A stretch of 11,859 nucleotides of DNA from JBDTNL01 sp039933785 (GTDB lineage Bacteria; Acidobacteriota; Thermoanaerobaculia; Multivoradales; JAGPDF01). The translations under genes were made by a program, and so were the position numbers. Below the pieces are notes generated by a model, which did no database searches, was not told where the DNA came from, and saw nothing but the letters and a program-made list of their open reading frames with translations. Each line of letters starts with the position of its first letter. Position 1 is the stretch's first letter. Positions 1-6,351 of the stretch are shown piece by piece. Location: NCBI GenBank assembly GCA_039933785.1, contig JBDTNL010000095.1, positions 1 through 11,859 on the forward strand, given 5' to 3'.

Positions 1-78
1 GACCACCTTGGAGATCCGCTGGTCTTGTTCGAGTGGCATTCGATCCAGGCTCGCTGCGTGCTTCATCTACGGTTGTAG
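1..78 (+). CDS. Possible 3' end of an upstream gene (partial, unidentified)
   Basis: Frame 1 is open from the window edge to a TAG at 76-78 and encodes 25 residues beginning DHLGDPLVLFEWH. The stretch is too short to assign a family. The GDPLVLFEW run would suit the last strand of a VOC-like protein, but that is a guess. Frames 2 and 3 are also open for some distance here, so even the reading frame is uncertain. Positions 79-165, between this stop and the next gene, contain a small hairpin (arms GGCGT and ACGCC, about 125-138) and no recognisable promoter. Confidence 0.3.
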   Translation, partial: DHLGDPLVLFEWHSIQARCVLHLRL

Positions 79-171
79 ACGGATGAGGGGGTGCGGATAT
101 TGTAGAGGAGCCCCGCCGCTTGGCGTGAGCACGCCGACTAGCTCGACTACGTTCGACAGGGGGGAATGCCC

Positions 172-561
172 ATGCCACCGACCCGCGGAAACGGCAAGAT
201 CTGCTATTTGGAAATCCCGACCGCAGACATTCCTCGCTCGGTCCAGTTCTACCGAGCGGTCTTCGGCTGGAGCATCCGGCAACGGGGCGACGGTGCATCC
301 GCCTTCGACGACGGCGTCGGTGAAGTGAGCGGCACTTGGGTTCTGGGCCGGCCTTCGTCGGCCGAGCCCGGCCTCTTGGTCTACGTCATGGTCGACAGCG
401 TCACGGCAACCGCAGCGGCAGTCATCGCCCACGGAGGCAAGATCGTGCGCGAGATCGGCGCCGACGCTCCGGAAATAACGGCGAGGTTCTCCGACCCGGA
501 CGGCAACGTCCTCGGGCTCTACCAGGAGCCTGGCGAGGATCTCGAGCGACTGCGGGAATGA
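172..561 (+). CDS. VOC (glyoxalase/bleomycin-resistance fold) family protein
   Basis: This is a single-domain vicinal oxygen chelate protein of 129 residues, the usual size for this family, whose members normally form dimers and bind a metal at a beta-alpha-beta-beta-beta interface. The first module shows CYLEIPTADIPRSVQFY (residues 11-27) followed by FGW. The second shows VYVMVDSV (70-77), an Ala-rich helix, HGGKIV (87-92) and the closing strand FSDPDGNVLGLYQE (106-119). The substrate cannot be read from the sequence; relatives include glyoxalases, dioxygenases and drug-binding proteins. An ATG at 166 is in frame, but the purine-rich AGGGGGG at 158-164 lies 7 nt before the ATG at 172 and only 1 nt before the one at 166, so I chose 172. 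The small exported-protein gene follows 10-13 nt after the stop and may be co-transcribed. Confidence 0.88.
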   Translation: MPPTRGNGKICYLEIPTADIPRSVQFYRAVFGWSIRQRGDGASAFDDGVGEVSGTWVLGRPSSAEPGLLVYVMVDSVTATAAAVIAHGGKIVREIGADAPEITARFSDPDGNVLGLYQEPGEDLERLRE

Positions 562-574
562 GCTCGTCACGATG

Positions 575-872
575 ATGCTCAGGCGTGCGTTCTTCCTGGC
601 CCTCTCGTCCGTAGCCCTGTCGAGTGGCGCGAGCGCGAAGTGTGGGACGGTGTCCTACGAGGTCACGGTCGCCGTGGTTCCGCTTCACCACCTACTCCGG
701 CGAAGGTCTTTTCGGTGACCGGTGCAACGGGCGGCTCACGCGCCTCGAGGTCATCGCCACGGCCCCGGGCGGGCGCGCCGAGCGTGCCGTTTTTCGCAAG
801 TTGCGATCGACGAGCAGCGAGAAACCACACACCTTCGTCCTCGAGCCGGTCACGGTGGAGCTCTTCCCCTGA
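575..872 (+). pseudogene. Small exported protein gene, apparently frameshifted
   Basis: From the ATG at 575 (or 572) the frame encodes a good Sec signal peptide, MLRRAFFLALSSVALSSGASA, and then KCGTVSYEVTVAVV before stopping at 719. From about position 678 the coding character moves to the +1 frame, which reads FRFTTYSGEGLFGDRC, continues with strong GC third positions and ends FVLEPVTVELFP at a TGA (870-872). Joining the two frames gives an exported protein of about 98 residues. One extra base near 671-682 would explain the break. That could be a genuine inactivating mutation, an assembly error or, less likely, programmed frameshifting; I see no slippery heptamer. I recognise no family. The gene lies just downstream of the VOC gene on the same strand. 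Confidence 0.5.
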
Positions 873-892
873 TTCCGCCGCGCCAGTGCGGT

Positions 893-1024
893 AGCGCCCT
901 GGCATTTCTCCACCGCATGCCCGAAGCCATCGCGCTCTGCCGCCGCCGCGGCTACGAAGTGATCGATTCCTACGGTCAATTCTTCGGCAGTGCACGCAGC
1001 GTCTGCGTGGGACGGCCGCTCTAG
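893..1024 (+). pseudogene. 3' remnant of a GNAT-family N-acetyltransferase gene
   Basis: The frame ending at TAG 1022-1024 contains MPEAIALCRRRGYEVIDSYG (917-976) and continues to SARSVCVGRPL. This matches the C-terminal end of many GNAT acetyltransferases, where a QPEAIALYRRxGY helix-turn is followed by a PYGxYxGxxxSVCMEKxL strand. Only about 40 residues are present. The acetyl-CoA-binding R/QxxGxG/A loop and everything before it are missing, and the sequence upstream in this frame does not look like protein. The likely reading is a decayed gene whose 5' part was lost where the preceding small gene ends. The left boundary given is approximate. The remnant ends 14 bases before the DinB start. 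Confidence 0.5.
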
Positions 1025-1038
1025 CTATCATCTGAGCC

Positions 1039-1569
1039 ATGGCCTTCGACCTCCCCGAGACTCTCGACATCCTCGAGCGCACGCCTGCGGTGCTGGACGC
1101 TCTTCTGCGCGGCTCCAGCCCCTCCTGGCACACGATCAACGAAGGCGCCGAGACCTGGAGCGCGTTCGACGTCGTCGGCCACCTGATCCACGGCGAAGAG
1201 ACGGACTGGATTCCGCGGGCGCGCATCATCCTCGATCACCAGGACACCCGGCCGTTCGAGCGCTTCGATCGCTTCGCTCAATTCGAGCGCTTCGCCGGCA
1301 GCTCGCTCGAGCAGCTCCTCGACCGCTTCGCCGAGCTTCGTCGATCGAACCTCGCGCTGGTGCGCGGCTGGCAGCTCACCGACGCCCAACTCGCGTTACC
1401 CGGCCGCCATCCAGAGCTCGGCGCGGTCAATCTGCGCCAGCTCCTCGCTACCTGGCCCGTTCACGACCTCAATCACCTCGGGCAGATCTCGCGCGCGATG
1501 GCCAAGCGCTACACGGAGGACGTCGGACCGTGGCGGGTGTACCTCTCGATCCTGGGCAGTCCATCGTGA
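1039..1569 (+). CDS. DinB-superfamily protein (putative metal-dependent hydrolase or thiol transferase fold)
   Basis: This 176-residue protein has the four-helix bundle signature of the DinB/YfiT superfamily. The first helix pair ends in WSAFDVVGHLIHGEETDW (residues 40-57) and the last conserved segment is VHDLNHLGQI (141-150). The three expected metal-ligand histidines are visible as H48, H142 and H146, so the metal site looks intact. Known relatives include DNA-damage-induced proteins, bacillithiol transferases and mycothiol-dependent maleylpyruvate isomerase; most are uncharacterised. The ATG start lacks a clear Shine-Dalgarno sequence (TCTGAGCC precedes it) but gives the expected N-terminal helix. 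The gene follows the GNAT remnant closely, and a weak hairpin lies after its stop. Confidence 0.87.
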   Translation: MAFDLPETLDILERTPAVLDALLRGSSPSWHTINEGAETWSAFDVVGHLIHGEETDWIPRARIILDHQDTRPFERFDRFAQFERFAGSSLEQLLDRFAELRRSNLALVRGWQLTDAQLALPGRHPELGAVNLRQLLATWPVHDLNHLGQISRAMAKRYTEDVGPWRVYLSILGSPS

Positions 1570-1575
1570 ACCGCG

Positions 1576-1589
1576 CGGCAGAGCTGCCG
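1576..1589 (+). terminator. Weak hairpin after the DinB gene
   Basis: Arms CGGCA (1576-1580) and TGCCG (1585-1589) flank a GAGC loop, 7 nt after the DinB stop codon. The stem has only five pairs and no U-tract follows, so it could be a weak terminator, a processing site or chance in GC-rich DNA. Confidence 0.25.
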
Positions 1590-1624
1590 GCTCACGTTCA
1601 GCTATCGTCGGCCTCGATGAGCCC

Positions 1625-2152
1625 TTGCGCATGCCGGATTCAGACGATCCCCTAGCCTCGCCTCCCCGGTGTCTCGCCGGGCTCTCGGTTCGCCGGATCG
1701 AGATCCGCTGCCTCGCTCTGGCGCGGTTCTCGACTGCCTTCGCGATCGCCTGCCCGTGCGGCGGTCAGCTGGGCTCCGTGCTCGGGTATCCATCGGCGAC
1801 GCTGAACCAGGGGCATGTGGCCGGCCGCGAGCTCACGAGCCCGCTCTCGTTTCTCTGCATGACCTGCGAAGTCACCACGCCATTCTTCGATTCCGCCCTG
1901 CACGGGTACCGTGGAGAGATGGGCTCGTCGGCGAAGCCTCGCGGAACCGGCGGCCCAGCGGCCTACGATTGTCCGGCTTGCGCGGCCAGGCTGTTCGCGC
2001 TGACGCTGCACTTCGAGTATGCCGAGGCGGCGTTCGACCTGCTTGAGGACGACCCTGCGACCGCGCTGCAGGACTACTTCCAGCGACTCTCGCTCTCCGG
2101 TACCTGCGAAGCCTGCTTGTCCGCATCGACGATCGCTGACCTGGAGCTTTAG
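1625..2152 (+). CDS. Hypothetical protein with four cysteine pairs (zinc-ribbon-like)
   Basis: I do not recognise the family. With the TTG start at 1625 the product has 175 residues; an in-frame ATG at 1631 (residue 3) is equally plausible, and neither has a good Shine-Dalgarno sequence. Cysteines occur in four spaced pairs: CPC (C43, C45), CMTC (C78, C81), CPAC (C116, C119) and CEAC (C161, C164). This arrangement suggests two structural zinc sites of the zinc-ribbon or treble-clef kind. There is no signal peptide or membrane segment, so the protein is probably cytosolic. An acidic stretch, LLEDDPATALQDYFQ (139-153), precedes the last pair. The DUF1801 gene begins 3 nt after its stop, so the two are very likely translated together. 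The first 20 or so residues are low in conserved character and the true start could lie downstream. Confidence 0.7.
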   Translation: MRMPDSDDPLASPPRCLAGLSVRRIEIRCLALARFSTAFAIACPCGGQLGSVLGYPSATLNQGHVAGRELTSPLSFLCMTCEVTTPFFDSALHGYRGEMGSSAKPRGTGGPAAYDCPACAARLFALTLHFEYAEAAFDLLEDDPATALQDYFQRLSLSGTCEACLSASTIADLEL

Positions 2153-2155
2153 GCG

Positions 2156-2632
2156 ATGAAGACGAACACCGCGAAGGCGAAATCGGCCGAGACTCCAGCC
2201 AAGCAGCTCGCGGGATTCCTCGCCAAATACGACCCGGCAGTCGCCAGGCTCGCCCGTGCGACCCGCTCGGCGCTGCGCAAGCGGCTCCCCACCGCCATCG
2301 AGCTGGTCTACGACAACTACCAATTCCTGGTGCTCGCCTTCGCGGCGACAGAACGCGCCTCGGACTGCCTGGTCTCGCTGGCCGTCTCGCCGAAGGGCGT
2401 GGCGCTCTCGTTCTACTACGGGGCGACTTTGCCCGACCCGCAAGGGATTCTGCTCGGGAGCGGGAATCAGAACCGCTTCGTGCGTCTCGAGAGCGCGGCA
2501 ACCCTCGCGATCCCCGCGGTCGAGGCCTTGATTCGCGCCGCAGCCAAGCAGGCGAAGACACCCTTGCCCTCGACCGGGCGCGGGTACACGGTCATCAAGT
2601 CGATCTCGGCGAAGCAACGGCCGCGGCGCTAG
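2156..2632 (+). CDS. DUF1801 domain-containing protein
   Basis: The 158-residue product has the DUF1801 (YdhG-like) pattern: a first helix FLAKYDPAVARLARATRSAL (residues 21-40), then AIELVYDNYQFLVLAF (47-62), a strand pair including VALSFYYGA (82-90), and PDPQGILLGSGNQNRFVRL (93-111) where family members usually have a short loop before a RY/RFIR-like strand. The C-terminal helix IPAVEALIRAAAKQA (119-133) is also typical. The fold resembles frataxin-like and iron-chaperone domains, but the biochemical role is unknown. A Lys/Ala-rich N-terminal tail (residues 1-15) is extra. The ATG lies 3 nt after the stop of the four-cysteine-pair gene, so translational coupling is likely. A strong hairpin follows the stop. 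Confidence 0.85.
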   Translation: MKTNTAKAKSAETPAKQLAGFLAKYDPAVARLARATRSALRKRLPTAIELVYDNYQFLVLAFAATERASDCLVSLAVSPKGVALSFYYGATLPDPQGILLGSGNQNRFVRLESAATLAIPAVEALIRAAAKQAKTPLPSTGRGYTVIKSISAKQRPRR

Positions 2633-2644
2633 GGCGCGCTTCGT

Positions 2645-2667
2645 GGGGGCGGCAGGACGCCGCCCCC
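2645..2667. terminator. Perfect GC hairpin between convergent genes
   Basis: Arms GGGGGCGGC (2645-2653) and GCCGCCCCC (2659-2667) form nine uninterrupted pairs around the loop AGGAC. The hairpin sits 13 nt after the DUF1801 stop and 12 nt beyond the stop of the oppositely oriented cupin gene, the right place to end transcription from both sides. No U-tract is present on either strand, so if it terminates it does so atypically or with Rho. Confidence 0.65.
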
Positions 2668-2678
2668 TCCGAGTGGAT

Positions 2679-3191
2679 CTACTTGCTAGGCGGCGCCGGC
2701 TGGCGCGGATCGTCGGCCGGATTGACGTACGTGATCGAGAACGGTCCATTGCCGTGCACCTGCAGGACCGTCTCACCCTCCGCCCAGACCCAGTGCTTCA
2801 TGTTGGCGTCCATCACGGCGAAGCCACCCGCGCCGAGCGCGACGGTCTTGGCCGGGTCCGCCGTTTCTCCCATACCGATGTGCAATATGCCCGAGATCAC
2901 GGTCAGGTTCTCGGCCGTCGGGTGCCAATGCAGCGGGACTTTGTATCCGTTGGGCATGAGAGCCCGCAGAGTGTAGGGGCCTTCGACCCCAGGATTTCCC
3001 ACTAGTATGGCCGCCTTGGACCCCGGCGGCAGACCTGGCGGCGGCGGTCCCCAGACGATCAAGTTCGGCATCACGACGATGTGCGACATCGGTGCGGCGG
3101 CGGCCGGCGCGGGCGTGTCCGCCTGAGCGCATACCGCGACCGTCAGGACCAGGATTGCCGCGGCCATCCAGGCAAGCTTCGGCTTCTGCAT
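2679..3191 (-). CDS. Exported cupin-domain protein
   Basis: The 170-residue product begins with a signal peptide: MQKPK, then the hydrophobic run WMAAAILVLTVAVCAQA (residues 8-24), with likely cleavage after CAQA. One cupin domain follows. Motif 1 fits the G(X)5HXH(X)3-4E(X)6G consensus exactly: G82, H88, H90, E94, G101. Motif 2 supplies the fourth metal ligand as H133 in KHWVWAEGETVLQVHGNG. The metal site therefore looks complete and the protein should act outside the cytoplasmic membrane. Similar small exported cupins have no established substrate. The start is well supported by AAGGAGG (complement of 3198-3204), 6 nt from the ATG. Transcription is convergent with the DUF1801 gene and divergent from the TrmO-like gene. 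A long hairpin lies in the mRNA leader directly before the Shine-Dalgarno sequence. Confidence 0.88.
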   Translation of the reverse strand: MQKPKLAWMAAAILVLTVAVCAQADTPAPAAAAPMSHIVVMPNLIVWGPPPPGLPPGSKAAILVGNPGVEGPYTLRALMPNGYKVPLHWHPTAENLTVISGILHIGMGETADPAKTVALGAGGFAVMDANMKHWVWAEGETVLQVHGNGPFSITYVNPADDPRQPAPPSK

Positions 3192-3204
3192 GACTCTCCT
3201 CCTT

Positions 3205-3231
3205 GTGGCCTCCGAAGTACTCGGATGCCAC
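3205..3231 (-). promoter_or_regulatory. Leader hairpin or palindromic operator before the cupin gene
   Basis: On the minus-strand mRNA the arms GTGGC-A-TCCGA and TCGGA-G-GCCAC enclose a GTACT loop. This gives ten pairs with one A-G mismatch. The 3' arm ends exactly where the Shine-Dalgarno sequence AAGGAGG begins. Such a placement could affect ribosome access, stabilise the mRNA or, as DNA, serve as an inverted-repeat operator. The rest of the divergent region (3232-3366) shows no convincing -35/-10 pair on either strand. Confidence 0.5.
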
Positions 3232-3366
3232 GGTTGATTGGGCGTTCATCGGTATCTTACGTGCGGCCGGTGTAGGCGGATCCATCCCGGGCGCGCTGGC
3301 GAGCGACCTGAACTCGGGTATGGTTGAACGACAAATTTCTCGATGCTTTTCGGAGAGCGTCCTCTG

Positions 3367-3837
3367 ATGGATATCCGAGTGGAGCCGATCGGCTACGTCG
3401 AAGCGCCCCGCCCGCACGCGGAGGACGATTTCTGGGGTGACGAGCAAGCGAGCATCACGCTTGCCGACCCGTTCATGGCGGAGTCGCTCCAGGGGCTCGC
3501 CGAGTTCTCCCATGTCGAAGTCTTGTTCCTTTTCCATCAGGTCGATCCGGCCAAGATCACGCGTGGCGCGCGGCGTCTCCGGAACAATCCCGCGTGGCCC
3601 TCGACCGGCATCTTCGCGCAGGGGGGAAAGAGCCGGCCCAACCGAATCGGCAGCACGATCTGTCGCATCGTGCGCGTCGACGGCAGGCGCTTGTTCGTGG
3701 CCGAGCTCGATGCCATCGACGGCACGCCGGTGCTCGACATCAAGCCGGTGATGGTCGAGTTCCTGCCCCGGCAGGAAGTTCGCCAGCCCTCCTGGTCGCA
3801 GGAGCTCATGCGTGACTACTGGCTACGGAAGGTCTGA
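3367..3837 (+). CDS. TrmO/TsaA (YaeB, UPF0066) family protein, putative SAM-dependent tRNA methyltransferase
   Basis: The product of 156 residues is a compact member of the beta-barrel family that includes E. coli TrmO (235 residues), which N6-methylates t6A37 in tRNA using S-adenosylmethionine. Visible family features are the opening VEPIGYVEAPR (residues 5-15), the strand FSHVEVLFLFHQVD (47-60), the signature SRPNRIGSTICRIVRVDG (89-106) and LDAIDGTPVLDIKPVM (114-129). It lacks the C-terminal extension of the E. coli enzyme, as many short homologues do, so tRNA methylation is likely only by family and not proven. An ATG at 3343 is in frame, but GGAGAG at 3352-3357 lies 9 nt before the ATG at 3367 and the conserved domain starts there. 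The hydrolase gene begins 2 nt after the stop. Confidence 0.82.
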   Translation: MDIRVEPIGYVEAPRPHAEDDFWGDEQASITLADPFMAESLQGLAEFSHVEVLFLFHQVDPAKITRGARRLRNNPAWPSTGIFAQGGKSRPNRIGSTICRIVRVDGRRLFVAELDAIDGTPVLDIKPVMVEFLPRQEVRQPSWSQELMRDYWLRKV

Positions 3838-3839
3838 GC

Positions 3840-5261
3840 TTGAGTCGACCGAAGAGCTTGCCGCTACGGGCGCTCACTCGCATCGCTTGCCTCGGGTGGG
3901 CGAGCCTGCTCGGTTGTCAGTCCCTGCACTCCGCGCTGCCCAGCCGCCCGTTCCAATTCCTGGCCAAGCCCTGCGCCTCCGAGCTCGCAGGCGCCGACGC
4001 GATTTGTGGCACGGTTGACGTCCCCGAAAACTACGCGGTGCCCTTCGGTCGCCGCATCCAACTGGGAGTCGTCGTGTTCACGGCGCTCGAGCCCGGGCCC
4101 GAGAGCGCGGCGCAGTTCGACATCGAGGGCGGACCCGGATTCGCGGTCACGGAGTCGGCTTCGTTCTACGCCGCCGACGGCGTCGAATATCGCCGCCACC
4201 GTGATGTCGTCCTCACCGACATGCGCGGCGCCGGTTCTTCCCATGCCCTACGTTGTCCGGCGCTCGAGGACTACCAGCGCGCCAGCGCGCTCGCTCCCCT
4301 CTATCCGCCCGAGCTGATCGCCGCCTGCGCGGCGGCGCTCGCCTCGGTGGCCGACGTGCGTCAATACACGACCGCGGCCGCCGCCCGTGACCTCGATTCG
4401 GTGCGGCAGGCTTTGGGCTACCGTCAGATCGACCTCAACGCGCTCTCGTACGGCACGACGTTGGCCCTGCGCTATATCGCCGACTACCCGGAGCGCGTGC
4501 GCACGGCCGTCCTGACCGCCACGGTCCCGGCCGATCGCACGCCGCCGAGATTTCACGCCAGTGCGGCCGACCGCGCCATCCACCTACTCTTCGATGCTTG
4601 CGCCGCCGATTCCGCGTGCGCGGCGCAATATCCCGACCTCCCGGCGGAGCTCTCGCGTGCCACGGCGCGCCTGGACTCCGCCGATCGGGCGCCGTTTCTG
4701 GAGAGGATCCGCACCATGCTGTACCTGCCGCGCGCGGCGCGACGGGTGCCATCGGTGATTCGCCAGATCGCGGCCGGCAATCTGGACATCATGGAGACCA
4801 AGAGCCCAGGCCGGCGCGACTTCGCTGACGGCCTGTATCTTTCGGTGACCTGCTCGGAGAGTCTCGCCCGGATGGATGTGGAGCAAGCGATCCGCGAGTC
4901 GGACCAGACGACTTTTGGCTCCTACCGCCTCACCCGCCAGCGCGACGCCTGCGCGCGATGGCCAACCGCAGCCGCAGATCTCGAGCTCTTCGCAACGCCG
5001 CGCTGGGACGGACCCATTCTCTTCATCTCCGGCGCGCTGGATCCGGTGGCCCCACCGGAATGGAGTGCCGAGACGGTGCAGCGTTTTCCCAATGGCAAGC
5101 ACGTGGTCGTGCCGCAAGGCGCCCACGTGCTCGAAGGCTTGAGCGGATTCGAGACCTGCATGGATCCGCTCGTCTTGAAGTTCGTCGCCCAGCGATCCGT
5201 TGCCGGAATCGACTGGTCTTGTATTCCGACGATGGACGCCGGACCGTTCGCCGTGCCATGA
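3840..5261 (+). CDS. TAP-like alpha/beta-hydrolase lipoprotein (putative exported peptidase)
   Basis: The product has 473 residues. It starts with a lipoprotein signal: basic N-terminus, hydrophobic stretch and lipobox SLLGC with C26 as the probable lipidated residue. The hydrolase domain shows an oxyanion-loop EGGPG (96-100), DMRGAGSS (127-134), a nucleophile elbow ALSYGTTLA (201-209) with S203, the acid in GALDPVAPP (D401) and the catalytic histidine in PQGAHV (H429). This order matches the proline iminopeptidase and tripeptidyl aminopeptidase (TAP) group, as does the C-terminal Cys-containing tail. The usual first Gly of the GxSxG elbow is Ala here. Translation starts at TTG 3840, supported by GGAAGG (3827-3832) 7 nt upstream, inside the TrmO-like gene, so the two genes are coupled. 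A role in extracytoplasmic peptide breakdown is an inference from the family. Confidence 0.85.
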   Translation: MSRPKSLPLRALTRIACLGWASLLGCQSLHSALPSRPFQFLAKPCASELAGADAICGTVDVPENYAVPFGRRIQLGVVVFTALEPGPESAAQFDIEGGPGFAVTESASFYAADGVEYRRHRDVVLTDMRGAGSSHALRCPALEDYQRASALAPLYPPELIAACAAALASVADVRQYTTAAAARDLDSVRQALGYRQIDLNALSYGTTLALRYIADYPERVRTAVLTATVPADRTPPRFHASAADRAIHLLFDACAADSACAAQYPDLPAELSRATARLDSADRAPFLERIRTMLYLPRAARRVPSVIRQIAAGNLDIMETKSPGRRDFADGLYLSVTCSESLARMDVEQAIRESDQTTFGSYRLTRQRDACARWPTAAADLELFATPRWDGPILFISGALDPVAPPEWSAETVQRFPNGKHVVVPQGAHVLEGLSGFETCMDPLVLKFVAQRSVAGIDWSCIPTMDAGPFAVP

Positions 5262-5313
5262 ACACGCTGTCCGGCGGCGACGGCGACGGCCGACTGACCG
5301 TTAGGAGGCTCCG

Positions 5314-5700
5314 ATGGCGAAGCTTCTCCGCAGCGCTCCCTATTTCCCCGTCGCCGATGTCCTACGATCGGTGCGCTTTTACGACGAAGTGCTGGGCTTT
5401 CACAGCGACTACGTGGCCGGCAGTCCGCCCCAGTTCGCGATCTGCAGCCGCGACGGTCTCTCGATCATGCTGCGACGGGTCGAGGCGCCCGAGCGCATCC
5501 GGCCCGGCGAGTCTCAAGGCGGAACCTGGGACGCGTTCTTCTGGGTCGATGACGCCGATGGGCTCCACGCCGAGCTCGCCGCGCGCGGCGCGACCGTGGT
5601 CTACGGGCCGTTGATCCAGGAGGCGTACGGCATGCGCGAGTTCGCGGTACGCGACGGTGATGGTCACGTGTTGGGATTCGGCCAGAACCTGACAGGCTAG
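5314..5700 (+). CDS. VOC (glyoxalase/bleomycin-resistance fold) family protein
   Basis: The 128-residue product is a second, divergent VOC protein. The first half shows APYFPVADVLRSVRFYDEVLGF (residues 8-29, a conserved start of the fold) and a strand FAICSRDGLSIMLRR (41-55). The second half shows WDAFFWVDDADGLHAELAARG (72-92) and the closing strand MREFAVRDGDGHVLGFGQ (107-124). The arrangement resembles bleomycin-binding and glyoxalase-like relatives, but the substrate cannot be assigned. A strong Shine-Dalgarno AGGAGG (5303-5308) lies 5 nt before the ATG. The gap after the hydrolase gene is 52 nt and has a repeated GGCGAC motif. It shares little sequence with the VOC gene at the start of the window beyond the fold pattern, so this is not a recent duplication. 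Confidence 0.88.
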   Translation: MAKLLRSAPYFPVADVLRSVRFYDEVLGFHSDYVAGSPPQFAICSRDGLSIMLRRVEAPERIRPGESQGGTWDAFFWVDDADGLHAELAARGATVVYGPLIQEAYGMREFAVRDGDGHVLGFGQNLTG

Positions 5701-5701
5701 T

Positions 5702-5716
5702 CGAGCGGCGCGCTCG
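5702..5716 (+). terminator. Hairpin directly after the second VOC gene
   Basis: Arms CGAGCG (5702-5707) and CGCTCG (5711-5716) flank a GCG loop and begin 2 nt after the stop. No U-tract follows. It may end or attenuate transcription before the exported DUF4440-like gene, which has its own 122-nt upstream region. That region contains another small hairpin (CGGC and GCCG, 5749-5760) and no clear promoter. Confidence 0.35.
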
Positions 5717-5822
5717 GGCGCGGCCTACACTGGAAAGGCGGCGTTTCACGGCATGAGCCGCGTTCTCCCGCGCTCACTGCGGTAGCTTGTCTCACCCTCA
5801 TTCTCAGTCAGGAGACTCCGCC

Positions 5823-6308
5823 ATGCGCATAGGACGCAATCGACTTGCCGACACCGCCGGGATTCTACTCATCGCACTCGTCGCGGCTCCGCTGCGGGCC
5901 GAGTCGCCGCCGACGGACGCCCTGGCGCAAGTGCGGAGCGCCATCGACAAGGGCAATGCCGAATGGAGCGCCGGCTGGAAGGACGGCGATGCCGCGAGGG
6001 TGGCCGCGATCTTCGCCGAGGACGGCGTGCAGCTCGCCGGGAGCGGCAAGATCATCAAGGGCCGCGAACAGATTCGCGACCGGCAGAAGGGGGCCATGCA
6101 GGGCGCCGACCTCGGCGTTCGAGTCACCATCACGACCGTGAACGTCTGGTTGGACGGCGACACGGCATATGAAACCGGCAAGTACAAATACGAGTACACC
6201 GAGAAGGGCAAGCCGGGCAAGGACGAGGGGCGCTACGTCACGATTTGGAAGCACCAGAAGGACGGCTCGTGGAAGCTCTCGATGGACATGGGCGTGCCGC
6301 AGGACTAG
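5823..6308 (+). CDS. Exported DUF4440/SnoaL-like (NTF2-fold) protein
   Basis: The 161-residue product begins with a signal peptide, including the run TAGILLIALVAAPLRA (residues 11-26), with probable cleavage before ESPP. The mature part fits the DUF4440/SgcJ pattern of the NTF2-like fold: an N-terminal helix AIDKGNAEWSAGWKDGDAAR (40-59), the FAEDGVQLAGSGKIIKGRE segment (64-82), and paired strands ending in GRYVTIWKHQKDGSWKLSMD (136-155). Members act as small-molecule-binding or isomerase-like domains, mostly without known substrates. AGGAG (5810-5814) lies 8 nt before the ATG at 5823; an earlier in-frame start at 5787 would put extra polar residues before the signal peptide and is less likely. 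A strong hairpin follows the stop. Confidence 0.83.
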   Translation: MRIGRNRLADTAGILLIALVAAPLRAESPPTDALAQVRSAIDKGNAEWSAGWKDGDAARVAAIFAEDGVQLAGSGKIIKGREQIRDRQKGAMQGADLGVRVTITTVNVWLDGDTAYETGKYKYEYTEKGKPGKDEGRYVTIWKHQKDGSWKLSMDMGVPQD

Positions 6309-6324
6309 TCGCTCCACCAGGCCC

Positions 6325-6344
6325 CCGGCGCCGGGCGGCGCCGG
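6325..6344 (+). terminator. Perfect GC hairpin after the DUF4440-like gene
   Basis: Arms CCGGCGCC (6325-6332) and GGCGCCGG (6337-6344) form eight pairs around a GGGC loop, 16 nt after the stop. The following bases are CAAAAC, not a U-tract. The hairpin directly precedes the conserved leader of the first LamG gene and would insulate it from upstream transcription. Confidence 0.6.
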
Positions 6345-6351
6345 CAAAACG

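Noticed and set aside
1652..2776. A 374-codon minus-strand open frame across the four-cysteine-pair and DUF1801 genes
   Set aside because: It is Arg-rich and domain-free and crosses the intergenic hairpin and the end of the cupin gene. The plus-strand frames carry the family signatures.
3192..3366. Candidate sigma70 promoters in the divergent cupin/TrmO-like gap (for example TAAGAT on the minus strand, TTGAAC on the plus strand)
   Set aside because: No hexamer pair with acceptable spacing was found on either strand, so naming a promoter would be guesswork.
4584..5126. A 180-codon minus-strand open frame inside the hydrolase gene
   Set aside because: It lies wholly opposite a gene with intact catalytic motifs and has no recognisable features.
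172..5700. The two VOC genes as a duplicated pair
   Set aside because: They share only the general fold motifs; their sequences, lengths of loops and contexts differ, so no recent duplication is indicated.
5789..5816. Possible pairing of GTCTC (5789-5793) with GAGAC (5812-5816) around the DUF4440-like Shine-Dalgarno sequence
   Set aside because: It has only five pairs with an 18-nt loop, expected by chance, and no second copy supports it.
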